A stretch of 11,137 nt of DNA from UBA5399 sp964592125 (GTDB lineage: Bacteria; Bacillota; Clostridia; Christensenellales; Christensenellaceae), in the NCBI GenBank assembly GCA_964592125.1, contig CAZQBV010000090.1, forward strand, positions 1 through 11,137, read 5' to 3'. Made by a program: the position numbers and the translations under genes. The notes under the pieces were generated by a model that was given only the letters and a program-made list of their open reading frames with translations, was not told the DNA's origin and did not search any database. Positions 7,330-11,137 of the stretch are shown here, piece after piece (within the stretch, counting starts at the first letter, position 1; each line of letters starts with the position of its first letter).

Positions 7330-8412
7330 ATGCGAACAATTATGTTAGTAGATGACGAGGCATTGTCTCGTCAGGCAATTAGAATCATGTTAGAACAAAG
7401 CATTCCAGATATCCATGTTGTTTGCGAGGCACAAACCGGTTTGGAAGCAGTAGAGTTATACCGGCAATATCGTCCCGACGGCGTTATTATGGATATTACT
7501 TTACCCACAATCAATGGTCTGGAAGCCTCCAAACAAATACTGCAAGAATTTCCTACCGCTTGTATTATCATTTGTACGGCATACGATAGTTTTTCTTTTG
7601 TATCGCAAGCATTGGACATTGGCGTAAAGTCTTATTTGTTGAAACCTGTAAACGGTAACGAAGCAGTAGATAAAATAAAGCAGTTGTTGCTGAACCATCC
7701 ATCCAAGGACAGCCATTACACAGAATATGTTGAGTTTGAAGGCAAACGCAACCGCAAGCTTTCCGAACTTTACGAAAACTTGCAATATCATTTTCGCAGA
7801 GGGGCACATTCAAAGTTTGTACATGATCTGGATGCATTCATAAAAGAAGTTTTTTGTGGAGATTATGAATATGCGTTGTCCTGCTGTTTTCAGCTGCTGT
7901 CTTTACTATGTTATCAAAGCGAGCTGTTAGGCATTGCCAACGACCCACGTTGTATACTGCAATTGATTGATGTCGACCCGCAAACCAAAGACGCACCATA
8001 TCAAGAACGTGCCCTTTGTTTAGAAAAAACATTGCGCCGCACAGCAGATTATATGCTGTACCAGGTTGAACAGTCCTCCAATCAAAGTAAAAGTGCGCTG
8101 AAAAATTTCCGTGACTATATTAACGACGAGAATTTGGGCACACTTTCTTTGGAAACACTGGCAAAGCAAATTGGCATCTCACCGCAATATCTCTCTCGCA
8201 TATTCAAAGAAGAAGCAGGCGAAAACTTTATCGACTACATCACCAAAGAGCGCATAGATTTGGCTTGTCGGTTGTTGCTCAGCACCAATATGCCAATCAA
8301 GAAAATATCTGTACGCTGCGGATATTGCGATATCAATTATTTTAACCGCGTATTCAAAAAAGCATTGGGAATGACACCCGCCGAATTCAAAGCAGGGGTA
8401 GCATCAAATTGA
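7330..8412 (+). CDS. Response regulator with AraC-type DNA-binding domain (YesN-like)
   Basis: 360 aa transcription regulator, phosphorylated by the kinase next door. ATG 7330 is preceded by GGAGG (7320-7324) with a 5-nt gap; in-frame upstream codons lie in the terminator hairpin and are rejected. The receiver domain (1-120) has acidic D8-D9, phospho-acceptor D55 (MDITLP), T83 and K105 (LKPVNGNE). A middle linker (about 125-255) has no clear family. The C-terminal AraC helix-turn-helix pair spans about 258-355, with LSLETLAKQIGISPQYLSRI (272-291) and IKKISVRCGYCDINYFNRVF (323-342), then KKALGMTPAEF. It is the first gene of a three-gene operon and ends in a TTGA overlap with the kinase. The likely targets are the transporter promoter and perhaps its own; that is inference from proximity. 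Confidence 0.93.
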   Translation: MRTIMLVDDEALSRQAIRIMLEQSIPDIHVVCEAQTGLEAVELYRQYRPDGVIMDITLPTINGLEASKQILQEFPTACIIICTAYDSFSFVSQALDIGVKSYLLKPVNGNEAVDKIKQLLLNHPSKDSHYTEYVEFEGKRNRKLSELYENLQYHFRRGAHSKFVHDLDAFIKEVFCGDYEYALSCCFQLLSLLCYQSELLGIANDPRCILQLIDVDPQTKDAPYQERALCLEKTLRRTADYMLYQVEQSSNQSKSALKNFRDYINDENLGTLSLETLAKQIGISPQYLSRIFKEEAGENFIDYITKERIDLACRLLLSTNMPIKKISVRCGYCDINYFNRVFKKALGMTPAEFKAGVASN

Positions 8413-9884
8413 AAAAAAAAGGATTCACATTAATGGGAATTTTGTTGGTATGTTTTTCCATTATTATATCCGGTATCATATTTAGCACATACATGACAAC
8501 ACGCCAGTATGAATATTTTACCACAGCTTTTTTTCGCTCATATGCCGAACTTGCGCAATTGGTAGAACTCAGCGATTCTCTAGATCAAAACTACGAGCTT
8601 TTGTTTGAACTTGTGGACAAAGAACCAACACAAGGCGAAACAATCAAACAGGCGTATTACCAAACATACCAAAGCATGCTGGAAACAGCCGAACAGTTAA
8701 AGACAAGTTTACACGGCACCGCCTATTATAAAATTGTTGATATCACCAATATGCTTCTTTCCTTTCATCAAGAAGTTGAGGCTTTATTCACACAATATGA
8801 CAGCCAGCAAATCAAGCTATATCTACAAGGCGAAATACGCTCCGCCAACAAGGTACGCGGTTTTATCAAAAGCGAAATTGGCACCACTATGAATTTGATT
8901 GTAAAACAATCCCAGCAACTGTACACGCAGTTCGAGGAACAAAAAGCACAAATACGCAGCAATACGGTGTTGATTACCTTGTTAATTTGTGCATTTTGCT
9001 ACACCATATCGGTACTCATTGCACGCTCTATCTCTAACCCGGTGCATCGGCTGATACAGCGTATGGAACACTTTTCCATCGGCAACGAATTTCAACCTAT
9101 GCAGGAAAATATATACTCCAACTATGAAATCAACTACTTGGTGGCCAGTTTTAATCTGATGATGCGGCAAACCATGGAGCGCGAAGAATTGGAGCAAGAA
9201 CTTTACAAGCAGCAAATGGATAACTTAACCATTAAAGCCTCTTTGCGCACTTCCGAGCTCAATATGTTACAAATGCAAATGAACCCGCACTTTTTGTTCA
9301 ACACGCTCAATTCCATCCACGCACTGGCACAGATTGAAGGTGTTCCACGTATTAGTGCCATGACAGAAAACCTTGCCAATATATTGCGTTATTCGCTGCG
9401 CGGCGCCAACCATTTTGCAACATTGCAAGAAGAATTGAAAATTGTTTACAGCTATATCTACATCCAAAAAGTACGGTTGGGTGACCGAATCAAATTCGAC
9501 TTTGACTTGGACGAATCGATACTCAACTGCAGTATACCCAGCATGATTATTCAACCGCTGATAGAAAACGCCATATTACACGGCTACACTTGCGGGCAAA
9601 CCAGTGGTACAGTGCTTCTAAAAGTAAAAGACCACAACGACTGCGTTTTGGTAACAGTGCAGGATGATGGCTGTGGTATAGACGCAGCCCAAGTAAAGCA
9701 GATTATGACATGCAGCGAAAACATAGGCGGTACAGAAAAAAGCGGCGTTGGGCTCAGCAACGTTATACGAAGAATGAACTTGATCTATGGAACCGGCCAC
9801 ATTACCTTGCACAGCACGCCAACCCAAGGCACTACCATTGAACTCTATATCACAAAAATAAAAAAAGGATTGGATGCACAATGA
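8409..9884 (+). CDS. Membrane sensor histidine kinase (YesM-like, His_kinase/HATPase)
   Basis: 491 aa from a TTG start overlapping the regulator stop by 4 nt (TTGA). An ATG at 8433 (residue 9) is an alternative with AAGGA upstream. TTG is preferred because it keeps the Lys-rich cap before the first membrane segment and couples translation. Order: TM1 (about 8-28), an outer helical region (29-185), TM2 (186-206), HAMP (about 207-258, with SNPVHRLIQRM), a coiled-coil stretch, the phospho-acceptor H294 in QMNPHFLFNTLN, N-box IENAILHG (385-392; N387), G1 DDGCGI (419-424) and G2 GVGLSNV (446-452). The H-F-L-F-N-T-L-N acceptor motif is that of the His_kinase PF06580 type. The outer region is much smaller than the double-Cache sensor of typical YesM. 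The stimulus is unknown; it pairs with the preceding regulator. Confidence 0.93.
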   Translation: MKKKGFTLMGILLVCFSIIISGIIFSTYMTTRQYEYFTTAFFRSYAELAQLVELSDSLDQNYELLFELVDKEPTQGETIKQAYYQTYQSMLETAEQLKTSLHGTAYYKIVDITNMLLSFHQEVEALFTQYDSQQIKLYLQGEIRSANKVRGFIKSEIGTTMNLIVKQSQQLYTQFEEQKAQIRSNTVLITLLICAFCYTISVLIARSISNPVHRLIQRMEHFSIGNEFQPMQENIYSNYEINYLVASFNLMMRQTMEREELEQELYKQQMDNLTIKASLRTSELNMLQMQMNPHFLFNTLNSIHALAQIEGVPRISAMTENLANILRYSLRGANHFATLQEELKIVYSYIYIQKVRLGDRIKFDFDLDESILNCSIPSMIIQPLIENAILHGYTCGQTSGTVLLKVKDHNDCVLVTVQDDGCGIDAAQVKQIMTCSENIGGTEKSGVGLSNVIRRMNLIYGTGHITLHSTPTQGTTIELYITKIKKGLDAQ

Positions 9885-11041
9885 TTACATTACAACAACA
9901 ATTTCAACAAAAGAACCGCCGTACACTGGAACAAATAGACGAAGTGTACGCATTCAAAAACAAACAGGCTCCCTATATGATATTCGATACAAACTACTGG
10001 TTGTTTGGCGATGTGCCACCACTGATACCCGAAGGCTACTGCGCGGACGATCCTGATATTATGACGCAATACCAGTTGGAAAAAATAATACGCCACTACC
10101 AAACCCCTGCCTATGAGCAGGACTGTTACTATGGGTATTTGATGCCATGGTTTGGTACGGGGGTACTGGCATCGGCATTTGGCACCAAAGTAGAAATGCT
10201 GTATAAAATGGATCCTGCTGTACACATGAGCGACATCCACAACCCTGAGCAAATAGACGCACTCAAACTCCCCAATCCTTATAAAGATGGGCTGATGCCG
10301 CGTGTACTGCAACAAATTGATTATTTCAAGCAGAAATGCGATTTGCCCATTGGCGTTACAGACTGCCAAGGTCCGCTTACCACAGCGCTAAGCATTGTAG
10401 GATATGAAAACTTTATGTATTGGATGTACGACTATCCAGAAGCTATACACAAATTAATGCAGCTTTGCACAGATTCACTAATCAACTGGGTCAAAATACA
10501 AAAAAAGCATATTGGCGTTCCCGACGCAGAACCTTCATTTATTCTTGGTTTTCGCATGCCCAGCCCCAATGGTGGTATTTGGATTTCCGATGATGACTCT
10601 GTTATCATGCCCAGCGATTTGTTTGCAGAGTTTGTAGTGCCCTACAACGAACAAATACTTTTGGCATTTGGCGGTGGCGGCATACATTATTGTGGCAATT
10701 CCAATCAAAACACAGAAAACTATATGCAAACCAAGGGGTTGTACTGCCTGCACAACCTCCATCTTGACGATTTTGATGCTGCAAAGAAGGTACGCACCGC
10801 TTGTTTGAACCACAATATTGTCTATTGTTTGGGTGATTTCACACCAGATGACGCTCGTCTGGATTCATATTTTGATACAATCTATGGTCAATTTGAGCAA
10901 CAGGGTATGGCAGTTATCAGCTATATAGCGCCTGCCATAGCACTGCTTCGAGGTAAATACGAAGCTATAACACGTGATCAGCACCAGCTTGGGCAATTGG
11001 TACAAGCTATTATTTCTCAAAAACAAAAAATTTATATATAA
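9881..11041 (+). CDS. Divergent uroporphyrinogen-decarboxylase-superfamily protein
   Basis: 386 aa. ATG 9881 overlaps the kinase stop in ATGA, with AAGGA about 11 nt upstream, so its translation is probably coupled to the kinase. It is only distantly similar to the URO-D protein at 6003: the RVL-ALxHxxxDxVPxD N-terminus is missing, and it opens instead with a Gln-rich helix and PYMIFDTNYWLFGDVPP (31-47). Recognisable pieces are LPIGVTDCQGPLTTALSIVG (155-174), DYPEAIHKLM (184-193), and GGGGIHYCGNSNQ (264-276), whose H269-x-C271 matches the metal-ligand pair of the methyltransferase branch. No clear third ligand was found at the C-terminus. Its role could be methyl transfer, or binding of the same ligand for signalling; the sequence does not decide. 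HemE function is unlikely. Confidence 0.75.
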   Translation: MITLQQQFQQKNRRTLEQIDEVYAFKNKQAPYMIFDTNYWLFGDVPPLIPEGYCADDPDIMTQYQLEKIIRHYQTPAYEQDCYYGYLMPWFGTGVLASAFGTKVEMLYKMDPAVHMSDIHNPEQIDALKLPNPYKDGLMPRVLQQIDYFKQKCDLPIGVTDCQGPLTTALSIVGYENFMYWMYDYPEAIHKLMQLCTDSLINWVKIQKKHIGVPDAEPSFILGFRMPSPNGGIWISDDDSVIMPSDLFAEFVVPYNEQILLAFGGGGIHYCGNSNQNTENYMQTKGLYCLHNLHLDDFDAAKKVRTACLNHNIVYCLGDFTPDDARLDSYFDTIYGQFEQQGMAVISYIAPAIALLRGKYEAITRDQHQLGQLVQAIISQKQKIYI

Positions 11042-11080
11042 CAAAATTGACATTATATACTCACGTTATTTCAAAATACG

Positions 11081-11137
11081 TAATACTAATTCTTAATTAA
11101 AAACGTTATACGTTTTTAATCCGTGCCATAGGCACGA
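11081..11137 (-). repeat. Right copy of terminal inverted repeat (two nested hairpins)
   Basis: Inverted copy of 1-57 with 55 of 57 bases identical. The inner hairpin here is ATTAAAAACG (11096-11105) and CGTTTTTAAT (11111-11120) around TTATA; the outer one is CGTGCC-ATA-GGCACG (11122-11136). It lies 40 nt past the last stop codon, so the T-rich inner hairpin could also serve as a transcription stop for the regulator operon. The 39 bases between the stop and the repeat are AT-rich with no other feature. Confidence 0.85.

Noticed and set aside
9890..10369. A 159-codon minus-strand reading frame inside the last gene.
   Set aside because: It lies wholly antisense to the URO-D-family gene and shows no recognisable motif or start signal.

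Overview
The window reads as chromosomal DNA of a low-to-moderate-GC, anaerobic-type Bacillota (Clostridia-like) bacterium. The signs are strong AGGAGG-type ribosome sites before most genes, a classical lipobox on the solute-binding protein, a YesM/YesN-style histidine kinase and AraC-type response regulator pair, and two uroporphyrinogen-decarboxylase-superfamily proteins that lack true HemE features. No species can be named from the sequence alone. No tRNA, rRNA, CRISPR array, transposase or integrase was seen.

Layout: (a) 1-57 and 11081-11137 are near-perfect inverted copies (55/57 identical) of a hairpin-rich repeat lying exactly at the two window ends. (b) 248-1885 (minus) is a secreted PhoA-type alkaline phosphatase. 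(c) 1886-2345 is a divergent intergenic region with a candidate promoter on each strand and a 12-bp palindrome. (d) 2346-7178 (plus) is a four-gene unit: lipoprotein solute-binding protein, double ATPase, permease (RbsB/RbsA/RbsC-like) and a URO-D-family protein. A strong hairpin terminator sits between the binding-protein and ATPase genes. (e) 7230-7280 is a long hairpin that separates this unit from the next. (f) 7330-11041 (plus) is a second operon of response regulator, sensor kinase and a second, divergent URO-D-family protein. Its three genes are joined by 4-nt TTGA and ATGA overlaps.

How the genes may work together (inference): the kinase and AraC-type regulator would sense an extracellular or imported compound and switch on the ABC importer and the first URO-D protein. 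Both URO-D proteins keep a His-x-Cys pair like the zinc-ligand pair of corrinoid methyltransferases such as MtaA, MtbA and CmuA. A plausible role is therefore uptake of a methylated or methoxylated small molecule followed by methyl transfer. No corrinoid-binding protein or corrinoid-activating protein is encoded here, so this is a hypothesis. The alkaline phosphatase is divergently oriented and may be unrelated.
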